A stretch of 64,000 nucleotides of DNA, taken from positions 5,246,001 to 5,310,000 of the forward strand of contig NZ_CP108514.1 in assembly GCF_035989305.1 (NCBI RefSeq), read 5' to 3'. This DNA is from Streptomyces sp. NBC_01233. Lineage in GTDB: Bacteria; Actinomycetota; Actinomycetes; Streptomycetales; Streptomycetaceae. The notes beneath the pieces are model-generated. The model ran no database searches. It saw nothing but the letters and a program-made list of their open reading frames with translations, and was not told where the DNA came from. Numbering within the stretch: the stretch's first letter is position 1; every line of letters starts with the position of its first letter. Shown one piece after another: positions 37,593 through 46,387 of this stretch. The position numbers were made by a program, and so were the translations under genes.

Positions 37593-38780
37593 TCAGGTGA
37601 GCAGCCAGGCGTGGGCCGGCTTCGTTTCCGGACCGAGCTTGCCCTCCTTGTACGCGGCCGCCTGCTCCGGCGTGAAGGCCGTGTCGTAGATCTTGATGTT
37701 GTGCAGGGCGCCCTGCCAGGCACCGGTCCAGATGTTGTGGTGCTTGGAGCGGCCCAGCTGGAGCGGACCGGGGGCCTGCCAGACGGGCGGCACCTGGGTG
37801 GTCTCGCCGGCCTTCTTGCCCTCCACGTAGAGCGCGATGGTCTTCTTCTCGGCGTCGTAGGCGGCCATCAGCATCGTGGGGGTCTTGAGCACGGTGGGGC
37901 CCTCGGCGGTGACGGTCCTCGTCGTCGCCGCGGCGCCCTTGTCGCCGGTCTGCACGCGGAAGATCCAGGCCTGCTTGCCGCCCACCTCGTTCACGCCCAG
38001 CTCGAAGGAGAACGACTCCCCGTCGCCCTGGCTGATGGCGATCCGCGAGCCCTTGGCGCCGGAGCTGTAGACGCGGGCCGTGACGGTGAAGCTCTTGGTC
38101 ACGTCCACGATGGGCTCGGCGGACTGGGCGTACGAGTTCGCGTTGCCCTTCCCCACGATCTGGAACCGCTTGCCCAGCGGGCCGAGCTGGAAGTCGGGGC
38201 CGAGCCGGATGCCGGTCTTGCCGTAGCTGTCGCGCAGCAGGGTCGCGTCGCCCTCGACGGTCGCGGTGTAGCCCGCGGGGGACTTCGAATCAACCGGCTC
38301 CGGCGCGGCGGACGTCGAGGGCTGGGCGTCGGCCCCGCCCGGCCCTTCGCTGTCGTCGCCCAGCAGGAAGAACGTTCCGCCGCCGGCCAGCAGCGCCAGT
38401 ACGGTCACTGCGCCGCCCAGCATCCACAGCCGCTTCTTGCGCCGCTCTGCCGCGGACCGGTCGGCCATGGCCTCCCAGTCGGGCTGCGGCGTCGATATGC
38501 CCGGCTGGGCGGACTGGGCCGGGGACCACTGCCCTCCGGCGTCCTGCTGCTGGTACGGGTTCGGCTGCTGCCCCTGCTGCGGGTAGCCGTAGCCGTAGCC
38601 GTACCCGTCGCCACCGGCCGGGTAGCCGTAACCGCCCTGGCCGCCGCCCTGCTGGGGCCGGCCGGACGGGAAGCCGTAGCCGCCGCCCTGCCCGGGCGGA
38701 CCCGGCGGGAACCCGTATCCGCCGCTTCCGGGGGCGGGCTCGGGCTGCGGGTTGCTCGGGGGATTCACGGCGTCGGTCAT
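37593..38780 (-). CDS. LamG-domain membrane protein with Gly/Tyr-rich cytoplasmic head
   Basis: A 395-residue protein. The first 100 residues are Gly/Pro/Gln/Tyr-rich (GGYGYPAGGDGYGYGYGYP), then comes a basic stretch (RRKKRLWML), a single membrane helix (about residues 123-142), and an outer LamG/concanavalin-like domain (TVTARVYSSG, FSFELGVNE, IALYVEGKKAG, LQLGRSKHHNIWTGAWQGALHNIKIYDTAFTPEQ). LamG domains bind sugars or act as adhesion modules. It lies after the cseC gene on the same strand with a 59-nt gap, so it may respond to the same system. Confidence 0.85.
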   Translation of the reverse strand: MTDAVNPPSNPQPEPAPGSGGYGFPPGPPGQGGGYGFPSGRPQQGGGQGGYGYPAGGDGYGYGYGYPQQGQQPNPYQQQDAGGQWSPAQSAQPGISTPQPDWEAMADRSAAERRKKRLWMLGGAVTVLALLAGGGTFFLLGDDSEGPGGADAQPSTSAAPEPVDSKSPAGYTATVEGDATLLRDSYGKTGIRLGPDFQLGPLGKRFQIVGKGNANSYAQSAEPIVDVTKSFTVTARVYSSGAKGSRIAISQGDGESFSFELGVNEVGGKQAWIFRVQTGDKGAAATTRTVTAEGPTVLKTPTMLMAAYDAEKKTIALYVEGKKAGETTQVPPVWQAPGPLQLGRSKHHNIWTGAWQGALHNIKIYDTAFTPEQAAAYKEGKLGPETKPAHAWLLT

Positions 38781-38839
38781 GCCAGGGATGCTAAAACACG
38801 ACCCCCCGTGCCGTACCGCCCGGTACCGATCCGGCAGGC

Positions 38840-40156
38840 CTAGCCCTGCGGCAGCTTGATGACGGGGAAGCTGCCCGTCGCCGTCGGTGCGTGTTCCGGC
38901 AGCCACAGGACCGCCACCGCGCCCGCCGCCGTGCCCTCGCGGTCGAAGCCGCCCGGGGCCGCCACGTTGCGGAACGTCAGCCGGGCGCCCAGGACCCGCG
39001 CCTGGCCCTCCGCGATGGTCAGGCCCAGCCCGTGGCCCACGCCCGCGCGGTCCGTCGACCCGGTCCGGAACCGGCTCGGCCCCTCGCGCAGCAGTGCCTC
39101 CGGGAAGCCCGGCCCGTGGTCGCGGACCCGTACGACCCGGCCCTCGACGTCGACCTGGATCGGCGGCTGCCCGTACCGCGCGGCGTTGGCCAGCAGGTTC
39201 CCCAGGATCCGCTCCAGCCGTCGCGGGTCGGTGCTGACGATCTCGTCCGCGACGACCCGTACGGTCGCCTCCGGCATCAGCGCCGTCACCCGCCGGCTCA
39301 CGAACTCGCCCAGCGCCACGTCCTGGAGCTCCGCCCGCTCCGACGCGCTGTCCAGCCGGGCCACCTCCAGTACGTCCTCGACCAGCGCGCGCAGCGCCTG
39401 CGCCCGGTCCCGGACCAGCTCGGTCGGCCGCCCCGGGGGCAGCAGTTCCGCCGCCGTGAGCAGGCCCGTCACCGGCGTGCGCAGCTCGTGCGCGATGTCC
39501 GCCGTCACCCGCCGCTCGGCCTCCAGCCGCTGCTGCAGGGCATCGGCCATGGCGTCCACGGCCCGTGCCAGGTCGTCCGTCTCGTCGCGGACGACGCCGC
39601 CGACCGCGTCCCGCACCCGTACGTCGGGATCACCGTGCGCCACCCGCTGCGCGGCGGCCGCGGCCTTGCGCAGCCTGCGCGAGATCTGCCCGCCGATGAG
39701 CACGCCGAGCGCCGATCCGCCGATCACGGCGGCGAGCCCGCCGACGACCAGGGCCCGGTCGAGGTCGGGGATGAGGTTGGCGCTCTCCTGGAACCGCGTG
39801 TGCAGGGACAGCACCTGCCCGTTCCCGAGCGGCACGGCGGCCCACACCTCGGGCAGCCCGTGCGGCCGCTCCTGGATGTAGGTCCCGCGCCGTCCCGACT
39901 GGGCCTTGTGCCGCAGCTCGGCGGGGAGTTCGGGGTCGTTGAGCTTGGCGCCCATCGGCGGCTTGCGCCCGGCCTCGGCGTTGCGGGAGATGAACTGCAC
40001 GCGGTCCAGCTGCACTTCGCGCGCGCTCTCCAGCATCGACACGCGGGCAGCACTGTGCACCACCAGGCTCAGCGCGATCGTGACGAGGGCGCCCACGGCG
40101 GCGATGGCGAGTGTGATCTTCCAGCGGATCCCCGTACGGAGGGTGAACCGTCTCAT
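38840..40156 (-). CDS. cseC: Sensor histidine kinase CseC
   Basis: A 438-residue membrane kinase that in S. coelicolor activates CseB in response to cell-envelope stress. TM1 is near residues 13-36, an extracytoplasmic loop follows, TM2 is near 145-170, HAMP near 170-225. The phosphorylation site is in VTADIAHELRTPVTG, and the ATP-binding domain shows LGNLLANAARYG, VRDHGPGFP and GVGHGLGLTIA. Its ATG overlaps the cseB stop in ATGA. Identification rests on the sigE-cseA-cseB-cseC gene order. Confidence 0.95.
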   Translation of the reverse strand: MRRFTLRTGIRWKITLAIAAVGALVTIALSLVVHSAARVSMLESAREVQLDRVQFISRNAEAGRKPPMGAKLNDPELPAELRHKAQSGRRGTYIQERPHGLPEVWAAVPLGNGQVLSLHTRFQESANLIPDLDRALVVGGLAAVIGGSALGVLIGGQISRRLRKAAAAAQRVAHGDPDVRVRDAVGGVVRDETDDLARAVDAMADALQQRLEAERRVTADIAHELRTPVTGLLTAAELLPPGRPTELVRDRAQALRALVEDVLEVARLDSASERAELQDVALGEFVSRRVTALMPEATVRVVADEIVSTDPRRLERILGNLLANAARYGQPPIQVDVEGRVVRVRDHGPGFPEALLREGPSRFRTGSTDRAGVGHGLGLTIAEGQARVLGARLTFRNVAAPGGFDREGTAAGAVAVLWLPEHAPTATGSFPVIKLPQG

Positions 40157-40866
40157 GCTTTCAGCTTGTATCCGAAGCCTCGGACCGTCTCGATCCGGTC
40201 CTGCCCGATCTTGGTGCGCAGGCGCTGCACGTGGACGTCGACCACGCGGGTGTCGCCGCCCCAGTCGTAGTCCCAGACCCGCTCCAGCAGGCGGTCGCGC
40301 GACAGTACGGTGCCGGGCGCCGAGGAGAACTCCAGCAGCAGCCGCATCTCGGTCGGCGTCAGTGCCACGGCGGCGCCCGAACGGCGGACCTCCATGCCCT
40401 CGGTGTCCACCTCCAGGTCTCCGAAGGAGAGGACGCCGCGCTCCGCGTCCGACATCTCGTGCGGGGAGCCCGGTCCGCCGTTCTGCGGGCCCCCGGAGTG
40501 GTCGAAGCGGCGCAGCACCGCCCGGATCCGGGCCACGAGCACGGACCCGTCGAACGGCTTGGTGACGTAGTCGTCGGCGCCCGCCTCCAGGCCCAGCACC
40601 ACGTCGATGGAGTCGGCGCGCGCCGACAGCATGATCACGGGGACGGTGGACTCGTCGCGGATGCGGCGGCACAGGCTCACGCCGTCCATGCCCGGGACCA
40701 TCACGTCGAGCAGCGCGATGTCCGGCCGGTCGGCGCGGAAGGACTCCAGGCCGGACAGGCCGTCGGGCATGGCGGTGACCACGAACCCGTCGCGTTCCAG
40801 CGCCAGGGTCGTGGCCTCACGGATGACGTCGTCGTCCTCCACGAACAGGACATGGGTCTCGGCCAT
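40153..40866 (-). CDS. cseB: Response regulator CseB
   Basis: A 237-residue OmpR/PhoB-family regulator that drives sigE transcription. The receiver domain has the acidic cluster VEDDD, the phospho-Asp motif IALLDVMVPGMDG, MLSARADS and DDYVTKPFD. The winged-helix DNA-binding domain covers the C-terminus (LTPTEMRLLLEFSSAPGTV, DVHVQRLRTKIG). OmpR-type proteins bind direct repeats spaced one helical turn, and such a repeat lies upstream of sigE at 42204-42221. Coupled to cseC by a 4-nt overlap. Confidence 0.96.
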   Translation of the reverse strand: MAETHVLFVEDDDVIREATTLALERDGFVVTAMPDGLSGLESFRADRPDIALLDVMVPGMDGVSLCRRIRDESTVPVIMLSARADSIDVVLGLEAGADDYVTKPFDGSVLVARIRAVLRRFDHSGGPQNGGPGSPHEMSDAERGVLSFGDLEVDTEGMEVRRSGAAVALTPTEMRLLLEFSSAPGTVLSRDRLLERVWDYDWGGDTRVVDVHVQRLRTKIGQDRIETVRGFGYKLKA

Positions 40867-40895
40867 GCGGAAGCCTCGCCTCGGTTCTTCTGTGC

Positions 40896-41591
40896 TCAGT
40901 TCTTCTGACTCGTGGCCGGGGCGGGCTGGGCACCGCCGTCGATCACGTTGCTGTACTCCGAGTGCACTCGGTCCTGCTCGGTGAACGTCTCCCCGTTCCA
41001 GCGGTACGTGATCACGTCCTCGCCCGACGGATAGGCGAGCGCGTCGCTCTTTCCGTAGACCTGCTTCGTGACCACCAGGTCGCCCCGGTCGATCTCCGCG
41101 TAGACGGGTGGCTGTTCGTCCGAGAACACATTCTCGTACGAGCCGCCGTCCGCCCGGTACACGTACGAGCCGCGGCCCAGGGCGTCGGCGCAGGACAGGA
41201 CGTTGACGACGATGTCGACGACGGAGCTGCCGGTGACCTTCCCGTAGCTCACGTCCACCGGATACTCCTTGCCCGTACAGGGCTTGAGGTCCCGCTTGAC
41301 CTCGGCACTGACCTTCGGGTCCGCCTTGAGCAGCGCGATGGGGTCGACCTTCTTGAGCGGCCGGCCGGACGCGGAGGCCGAGTCCGGGGAGGGGTCCGCC
41401 GAGTCGGACGGGCCGGCCGGGCTGGTCTTCGCGACGGTGTCGGAGCGGGCGGGGCCGCCGTCGCGCAGGCCGGTGCCGCCGGTCGCGCAACCGACCGCGA
41501 ACACGGCAGTGCCGACGAGGACGACCGTCCCCGCCGACACCAGTACCAGCGATCTCCCGCTGGTCAGAACTTGGCCGTTCAGGCCGCGCAC
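40896..41591 (-). CDS. cseA: Lipoprotein CseA
   Basis: A 231-residue lipoprotein (signal helix about 14-34, lipobox VFAVGC) with a Ser/Pro-rich linker and an outer domain containing two conserved cysteines (DLKPCTGKEY and VVNVLSCADALG) that may pair. In S. coelicolor CseA dampens the SigE response from the outer face of the membrane. The GTG start at 41591 lies within the sigE 3' end (13-nt overlap). The two genes are therefore tightly linked. Confidence 0.93.
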   Translation of the reverse strand: MRGLNGQVLTSGRSLVLVSAGTVVLVGTAVFAVGCATGGTGLRDGGPARSDTVAKTSPAGPSDSADPSPDSASASGRPLKKVDPIALLKADPKVSAEVKRDLKPCTGKEYPVDVSYGKVTGSSVVDIVVNVLSCADALGRGSYVYRADGGSYENVFSDEQPPVYAEIDRGDLVVTKQVYGKSDALAYPSGEDVITYRWNGETFTEQDRVHSEYSNVIDGGAQPAPATSQKN

Positions 41592-42139
41592 CGCTCACGC
41601 CCCTCGTACCGCATGGTGTGGTCACCGCGCTCCAGCGCCCGCATGTCGAGGTCCCGGCTCTCCAGCTCCTGCCGGAGGCGGGCCAGCGCGCGGTGCAGAG
41701 TGCTCTTCACGGTACCCGCAGACATTCCGAGTGCCGCGGCCGTCTCCTCGGTGCTCATCTGCTCCCAGTGTCGCAGCACGACCACGCTGCGCTGCTTGGG
41801 GGCGAGCACCTTGAGGATGTCCATCAGCAGGGCGCGGTCGGCGCGCTGGTCGGAGCCGTCCTCGACGGAGGCGTCGGGCAGCTGCTCGGTGGGGACCTCT
41901 TCGAGCTTGCGGGCACGCCACCACTCGGTACGGGTGTTGATCATGACGCGGCGCAGGTAGGCGTCGGCCAGGGACTTGTCGGCGATGCCGTCCCAGCGGC
42001 CGTAGGTGCGCACGAGCGCGGTCTGCAGGAGGTCCTGGGCGTCGGTGGGGTCCGGGACCAGGCGCCGGGCACTGCGCAGCAGCGCGTCCTGCCGGGTGCG
42101 TACGTACTCTTCGAATTCGAGTACCTCACCGTGCGCCAT
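41579..42139 (-). CDS. sigE: ECF sigma factor SigE
   Basis: A 186-residue ECF sigma factor for cell-envelope stress. Region 2 is shown by DAQDLLQTALVRTYGRWDGI and AYLRRVMINTRTEWWR, region 4 by LAPKQRSVVVLRHWEQMSTEETAAALGMSAGTVKSTLHRALARL. Unlike most ECF factors it has no adjacent anti-sigma gene, which fits control at the level of transcription by CseB/CseC. GGAGG is about 9 nt before ATG 42139. SigE targets include cell-wall polymer genes. Confidence 0.97.
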   Translation of the reverse strand: MAHGEVLEFEEYVRTRQDALLRSARRLVPDPTDAQDLLQTALVRTYGRWDGIADKSLADAYLRRVMINTRTEWWRARKLEEVPTEQLPDASVEDGSDQRADRALLMDILKVLAPKQRSVVVLRHWEQMSTEETAAALGMSAGTVKSTLHRALARLRQELESRDLDMRALERGDHTMRYEGRERCAA

Positions 42140-42203
42140 CTGAGACCGCCTCCGCTACCGTCCACCGCTCATCCGCTGTCTTACGGATTCGAAGGTACGG
42201 AGG

Positions 42204-42221
42204 GGTTGTCACGGGGTTGTG
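42204..42221 (-). promoter_or_regulatory. Candidate CseB binding site (11-bp-spaced direct repeat)
   Basis: On the reverse strand, CACAACC-N4-GACAACC forms a 7-bp direct repeat with an 11-bp period, the layout bound by OmpR/PhoB-type regulators. It lies 65-82 nt upstream of the sigE ATG. A third CACAACC occurs further upstream. CseB is known to activate sigE, so this is a reasonable target, not yet shown. Confidence 0.45.
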
Positions 42222-42395
42222 CGAGCCAGCCTTCGGTGGGCGCACGGACACCCGTAGGTTGTGTAACAGCGCCGTGAGCTGGGGTTTCCCGAGGAGAAGC
42301 GGAATTGTCGACTCAGTTTCAAGGTCGACCACGAGGGGTCGCGGAGCGGTCGCCGAGTGCTTGCCGGGCCGTCGCCGGGATGTCATCCACAGGGC

Positions 42396-42443
42396 GCCCG
42401 GACCTCTGCCCGGACCTCTGCCCGGACCTCTGCCCGGACCTTG
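42396..42443. repeat. 12-nt tandem repeat, four copies
   Basis: Unit gcccggacctct, three exact copies and one changed at its end. It is noncoding, just after the mutY stop. Confidence 0.9.
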
Positions 42444-42460
42444 CCCGGCGACGGCTCCGC

Positions 42461-43378
42461 TCAGGTCTGCGGAAGTCGGTACAGGCCCCCGTCGAGGGGT
42501 TCCACCAGCCCGTCCGAGACCAGCCCGTCCAGAGCCCGGGCCCGCTGCACCGGCTCGTCCCACACCGTGTCGAGCACGGCCTGCGGAACGGCGCCCACCG
42601 CCTCCCGGAGCACCGCGAGGAGCTTGCCGCGTACCTGCCGGTCGGTCCCGGCGTACGTCTGCCCGCGCCGCGGCGGTCCCTCGTGCGCCGGCTTCCCGGC
42701 GAGGCGCCACGCGCACAGCCCGGCCACCGGACAGCGGACGCAGTCCGGGCTCTTCGCGGTGCACACCAGCGCGCCGAGCTCCATCGAGGCCGCCGCCCAG
42801 CGCGCCGCGGTCGCCTCGTCCTCGGGCAGCAGGGCCCGGGCCAGGCGCCGTTCCGCGGCGGTGGTGGCGTTCGGCGGGTACTCGACCCCGGTGGCGGTGC
42901 GCGCGAAGACCCGCCGGACGTTCGTGTCGAGGACGGCGTGTCGCTGGCCGTACGCGAAGGAGGCCACGGCGGCCGCCGTGTACTCGCCGATCCCGGGCAG
43001 CGAGAGGAGCTGCGCGTGCTCCCGCGGTACGTCGCCCCCGTGCCGCTCCGTTATCGCGACGGCCGCGCCGTGCAGCCGCAGGGCGCGGCGCGGGTAGCCG
43101 AGCCGCCCCCAGGCCCGTACGGCCTCGCCGGGGGCCTCGGCGGCCAGGTCGGCGGGGCGGGGCCACCGGGCGAGCCACTGCTCGTAGACCGGGAGGACCC
43201 GGCTGACCGGGGTCTGCTGGAGCATGAACTCGCTGACCATGACCCCCCAGGGGCCGGCCTCGGGGCGGCGCCAGGGCAGGTCGCGGGCGTGCTCGTCGAA
43301 CCACGCGATGACGGGGGAGTGCAGCGCGTGCGAGGAGTCGGGGGATGCGGCCGTGGCGGAAGCGGGAGATGCAGTCAT
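42461..43378 (-). CDS. mutY: A/G-specific adenine glycosylase
   Basis: A 305-residue DNA repair glycosylase that removes adenine opposite 8-oxoguanine. Visible motifs are the lesion-recognition stretch EFMLQQTPVSRVLP, the helix-hairpin-helix LPGIGEYTAAAVASFAYG, the catalytic Asp in VLDTNVRRV, and the iron-sulfur cluster C-x6-C-x2-C-x5-C (CTAKSPDCVRCPVAGLC). The C-terminal NUDIX-like domain of E. coli MutY is largely absent. A short winged-helix-like end replaces it. ATG 43378 is preferred. ATG 43390 is possible. Confidence 0.95.
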   Translation of the reverse strand: MTASPASATAASPDSSHALHSPVIAWFDEHARDLPWRRPEAGPWGVMVSEFMLQQTPVSRVLPVYEQWLARWPRPADLAAEAPGEAVRAWGRLGYPRRALRLHGAAVAITERHGGDVPREHAQLLSLPGIGEYTAAAVASFAYGQRHAVLDTNVRRVFARTATGVEYPPNATTAAERRLARALLPEDEATAARWAAASMELGALVCTAKSPDCVRCPVAGLCAWRLAGKPAHEGPPRRGQTYAGTDRQVRGKLLAVLREAVGAVPQAVLDTVWDEPVQRARALDGLVSDGLVEPLDGGLYRLPQT

Positions 43379-43401
43379 GACAGACGGCATCCTGGCACGT
43401 T

Positions 43402-44022
43402 TCAGGCCCGTCCCGCCGGGCCCGGGCCGGTGAACCAGACGGCGGCGCGGACCCCGCTCGCCCGCATGGCGGCGATGGTCGTACTGATCGGACCGGTGAG
43501 TGCGAGGACGGTGAGGGCGGCGACCGAACCGCCCAGCAGCAGGCCCGTCGCCACGTCGTGCGGGTAGTGCACGCCGACGAAGACCCGGGAGAAGGCCATC
43601 AGCAGGGCGAGCGGCACGGTCAGCAGCGCGAGCCGGCGTACGGCCATGGCCAGCGCCACGGCGGCGGCGCCCGCGATGGCCGCGTGATTGCTGGGGAAGG
43701 ACCAGTCGCCCGGCGCCGGGCACGCGACCAGCGAGGCGGCGGCCCCGGCGACGGCGCGGCAGGGCCGCTCCTCGTCCACGGTGGACTTCACCGCCTCCGA
43801 GGCGACGTACGCGACGGCGGTGGCCAGCGGGGCGAGGACGGCGAGCGCGACCGGCCGGGGGCCGCCGCGGCCGCGCGAGCGCCACCAGGCGGCGGTGAAG
43901 AGCACACCGAAGAGCAGGAGCCCGTAGACCGTCCAGGCCTCGAACGCGGACTGCACCCATCCGGGCGTGGAGCGGGCGAAGCCGGTGATGTCGAGGTAGA
44001 GGCCTGAACTGTCCATGGCCAC
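43402..44022 (-). CDS. PAP2-family membrane phosphatase
   Basis: A 206-residue integral membrane phosphatase with about five hydrophobic helices. The three PAP2 motifs are present: KSTVDEERP, PSNHA, and SRVFVGVHYPHDV. Likely substrates are lipid phosphates such as undecaprenyl pyrophosphate or phosphatidic acid. It precedes mutY on the same strand by 24 nt and they may be cotranscribed. Confidence 0.92.
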   Translation of the reverse strand: MAMDSSGLYLDITGFARSTPGWVQSAFEAWTVYGLLLFGVLFTAAWWRSRGRGGPRPVALAVLAPLATAVAYVASEAVKSTVDEERPCRAVAGAAASLVACPAPGDWSFPSNHAAIAGAAAVALAMAVRRLALLTVPLALLMAFSRVFVGVHYPHDVATGLLLGGSVAALTVLALTGPISTTIAAMRASGVRAAVWFTGPGPAGRA

Positions 44023-44176
44023 CGAAGGTAGTCAAAGCAGATGAATCCCCGCATCAGACCTCTGGCTGGTTTCCGGTGGTTCCGGATACTCCCGCAGGAT
44101 GATCATCGGCAAATCGAGCCCGCTGCGCGGCATGTGGGGCACTGATCGGGCCTCGAACTCTCGTAAAGTTCCGTCC

Positions 44177-44977
44177 GTGGGATCTCTGCGCAATCCGGTC
44201 GGGCCGCTCCCCTCCTCCATCTACTGGCGACGGAGGGCTGTGCTGGCGTCCGTCGTCGCGCTCCTCGCGCTCCTCGCCGTATGGACCGTCAGTTCCGGCG
44301 GGGGGAAGACGAGTACGAACGGAAAGGGCCAGGGCGGCCCCGACCCCGTCGCCTCGATCACCCCCGGCCCGGCCGGGACGGGCCCCGCGATCAGCGCGGC
44401 CCCCGGCGGGCGCCCGGAGACCGGCAGCGGCGGAACCACCGGCTCCGAAGGCGCCGCAACGGGCGGCGCGGGCAAGAACGGTGAGCCGGGCAGCGGCACG
44501 GCCACGGGCGGCGGCTCCGGCTCCGGCGGCGGGGCGGCCGGCCCGGCGCAGGTCCCGGCCGACTCCCCGCTCCCCACCTGCGCGCCGGGTGCGCTGCAGT
44601 GGGAGGTCAAGAGCGCGAAGAACGAGTACGAGGCGAACGAGAAGCCCCGGCTCGAACTGGTCGCCCGCAACACCTCCGGCACCACCTGCAAGATCGACCT
44701 CGGCCCGAAGCAGGCGGTCCTGACCATCCTTCAGGCGAGCAGCAGCAAGGCGGTGTGGTCCTCGGCGGACTGCCCGCCGGGCGCGGGCAACGCCTTCTTC
44801 CGGCTGCCGGCGCAGGGGGAGACGAAGCAGGCGCTGGAATGGGACCGGAGGTTCAGCGCGGCGGACCAGTGCCAGTCGCCTCCGGCGGGGTCTGCGGCTC
44901 CCGACACCTACGTGGTCGAGGTCAAGTCCCCCGGCATGCCGGTCGCCCGGACCTCGTTCGTCCTCAAGCAGAACTAG
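44177..44977 (+). CDS. Membrane-anchored protein with Gly-rich linker
   Basis: A 266-residue protein starting at GTG 44177 (GSLRNPVGPLPSSIYWRRRA). It has one membrane helix (about residues 21-40), a long Gly/Ser/Thr-rich linker, and an outer domain near residues 145-266 with three cysteines (PLPTCAPGALQWEVKS, TTCKIDLGP, SADCPPGAG). It resembles actinobacterial DUF4232-like or immunoglobulin-like domains. Function unknown. It faces disA across a palindromic repeat. Confidence 0.8.
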   Translation: MGSLRNPVGPLPSSIYWRRRAVLASVVALLALLAVWTVSSGGGKTSTNGKGQGGPDPVASITPGPAGTGPAISAAPGGRPETGSGGTTGSEGAATGGAGKNGEPGSGTATGGGSGSGGGAAGPAQVPADSPLPTCAPGALQWEVKSAKNEYEANEKPRLELVARNTSGTTCKIDLGPKQAVLTILQASSSKAVWSSADCPPGAGNAFFRLPAQGETKQALEWDRRFSAADQCQSPPAGSAAPDTYVVEVKSPGMPVARTSFVLKQN

Positions 44978-44987
44978 CCGGCCCCTG

Positions 44988-45026
44988 CGGCGAGGCTGGA
45001 TCTTCCAGCCCCTCCGGCGTTTGAGG
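44988..45026. repeat. Palindromic intergenic repeat, copy 2
   Basis: Inverted-orientation relative of the element at 29744-29795, sharing the gaggctggatcttccagcc core and cggcgtttgagg end, with one arm truncated. It lies between two convergent genes, where it can act as a terminator. Confidence 0.85.
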
Positions 45027-45089
45027 AGCGGGGTCTCGGGCGGAGCCCCAGGGGCTTTGACCCGCGCCGGGTTCGGGGCGGAGCCCCGG

Positions 45090-46214
45090 CTAGACGTAGC
45101 GCTCGAGGATCGAGGACTCCGCCAGGCGGGACAGCCCCTCGCGGACGCTGCGCGCACGCGCCTCGCCGACCCCGTCCACCGTCTGCAGGTCGTCGACGCT
45201 CGCGGCGAGCAGCTTCTGCAGCCCCCCGAAGTGCTCCACGAGCCGCTCGATGATCGCGCCCGGCAGCCTCGGCACCTTCGCCAGCAGCCGGTACCCGCGG
45301 GGCGACACCGCCGAGTCCAGGGTCTCCGGCGAGCCCGTGTACCCCAGCGCCTTCGCCACGATCGCCAGCTCCAGCAGCTCCGGATGCGTCAGCGCGTCCA
45401 GTTCCGCCAGCGCCTCGTCCACCGTGCGGGAACGCTTCGCCGTCGGCTCCGGCACGTAGTCCCGGATGACGAGTTCCCGCTCCTGCTCGATGCCGACCGT
45501 CAGCTCGTCCAGCTGCAGCGACAGCAGTCGCCCGTCCGTGCCCAGTTCGACCACGTACTCGGCGATCTCGGTCGCGATCCGGCGGACCATTTCCAGCCGC
45601 TGCGCGACCGCCGTCACGTCGCGGACCGTGACCAGGTCCTCGATCTCCAGCGCCGACAGCGTGCCCGCGACCTCGTCGAGGCGCAGCTTGTACCGCTCCA
45701 GCGTGGCCAGCGCCTGGTTCGCCCGCGACAGGATCGCCCCGGACTCCTCGAGGACCCGCCGCTCCCCGTCCACGTACAGCGCGATCAGCCGCATCGACTG
45801 GGAGACGGAGACCACCGGGAAGCCGCACTGCTTGGAGACGCGGTCCGCCGTGCGGTGACGCGTACCGGTCTCCTCCGTCGGGATCGACGCGTCCGGCACC
45901 AGCTGCACACCGGCCCGCAGGATCTTGGTGATGTCCTTGTCGAGGATGAGCGCGCCGTCGAGCTTGCACAGCTCGCGCAGCCGGGTCGCGGTGAACTCCA
46001 CGTCCAGGACGAAACCACCGGTGCACATGGCCTCGACGGACTTGTCCATGCCGAGGACGATGAGCCCGCCGGTGTTGCCGCGGACGATCCGCTCCAAGCC
46101 GTCACGCAGCGGCTGACCAGGTGCGACCGCGCTCAGCGAGGCGCGCATCATGGCCTCCTGCTTGGAGCTCGCGCCCGACTTGCCGGATGCTGGTGCCCCG
46201 TCCTTGGCTGCCAC
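45090..46214 (-). CDS. disA: DNA integrity scanning diadenylate cyclase DisA
   Basis: A 374-residue enzyme that condenses two ATP to cyclic di-AMP. The DAC domain has the catalytic DGA motif (Asp86-Gly-Ala, [11 protein letters not shown]) and the RHR motif (GTRHRTA, Arg119-Arg121). A helical linker and C-terminal helix-hairpin-helix DNA-binding domain ([22 protein letters not shown]) follow. GTG 46214 has GGAGGAG upstream and gives the length usual in Streptomyces. It lies downstream of radA, whose product is a known DisA partner in Bacillus. Confidence 0.98.
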   Translation of the reverse strand: MAAKDGAPASGKSGASSKQEAMMRASLSAVAPGQPLRDGLERIVRGNTGGLIVLGMDKSVEAMCTGGFVLDVEFTATRLRELCKLDGALILDKDITKILRAGVQLVPDASIPTEETGTRHRTADRVSKQCGFPVVSVSQSMRLIALYVDGERRVLEESGAILSRANQALATLERYKLRLDEVAGTLSALEIEDLVTVRDVTAVAQRLEMVRRIATEIAEYVVELGTDGRLLSLQLDELTVGIEQERELVIRDYVPEPTAKRSRTVDEALAELDALTHPELLELAIVAKALGYTGSPETLDSAVSPRGYRLLAKVPRLPGAIIERLVEHFGGLQKLLAASVDDLQTVDGVGEARARSVREGLSRLAESSILERYV

Positions 46215-46387
46215 TGCACTCCTCCGGTCGCGGGTTGCGCCGCCCCGCGCCGCGGGCACGAGGACGTGCGTACGGCCGGGCGGACCAGCACAAAGTCTAC
46301 CGGCGCGCGCTGCGGCCCCGCCGTGGCTTGGCCAGGTACGCCTGACGGGGGCCCCGTACGGACCCGCTGACCAGGGCCGCTGCCCCG

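Larger units (their letters stand above)
42140..42460. other. sigE upstream region / mutY downstream region
   Basis: A 321-base gap between the end of mutY and the start of sigE, both on the reverse strand. It holds the sigE promoter area with OmpR-type direct repeats at 42204-42221 and a 12-nt tandem repeat at 42396-42443 close to the mutY stop. No gene is seen. Confidence 0.6.

Noticed and set aside
42305..43567. Forward open frame through mutY
   Set aside because: Antisense to mutY, whose iron-sulfur and helix-hairpin-helix motifs are intact.
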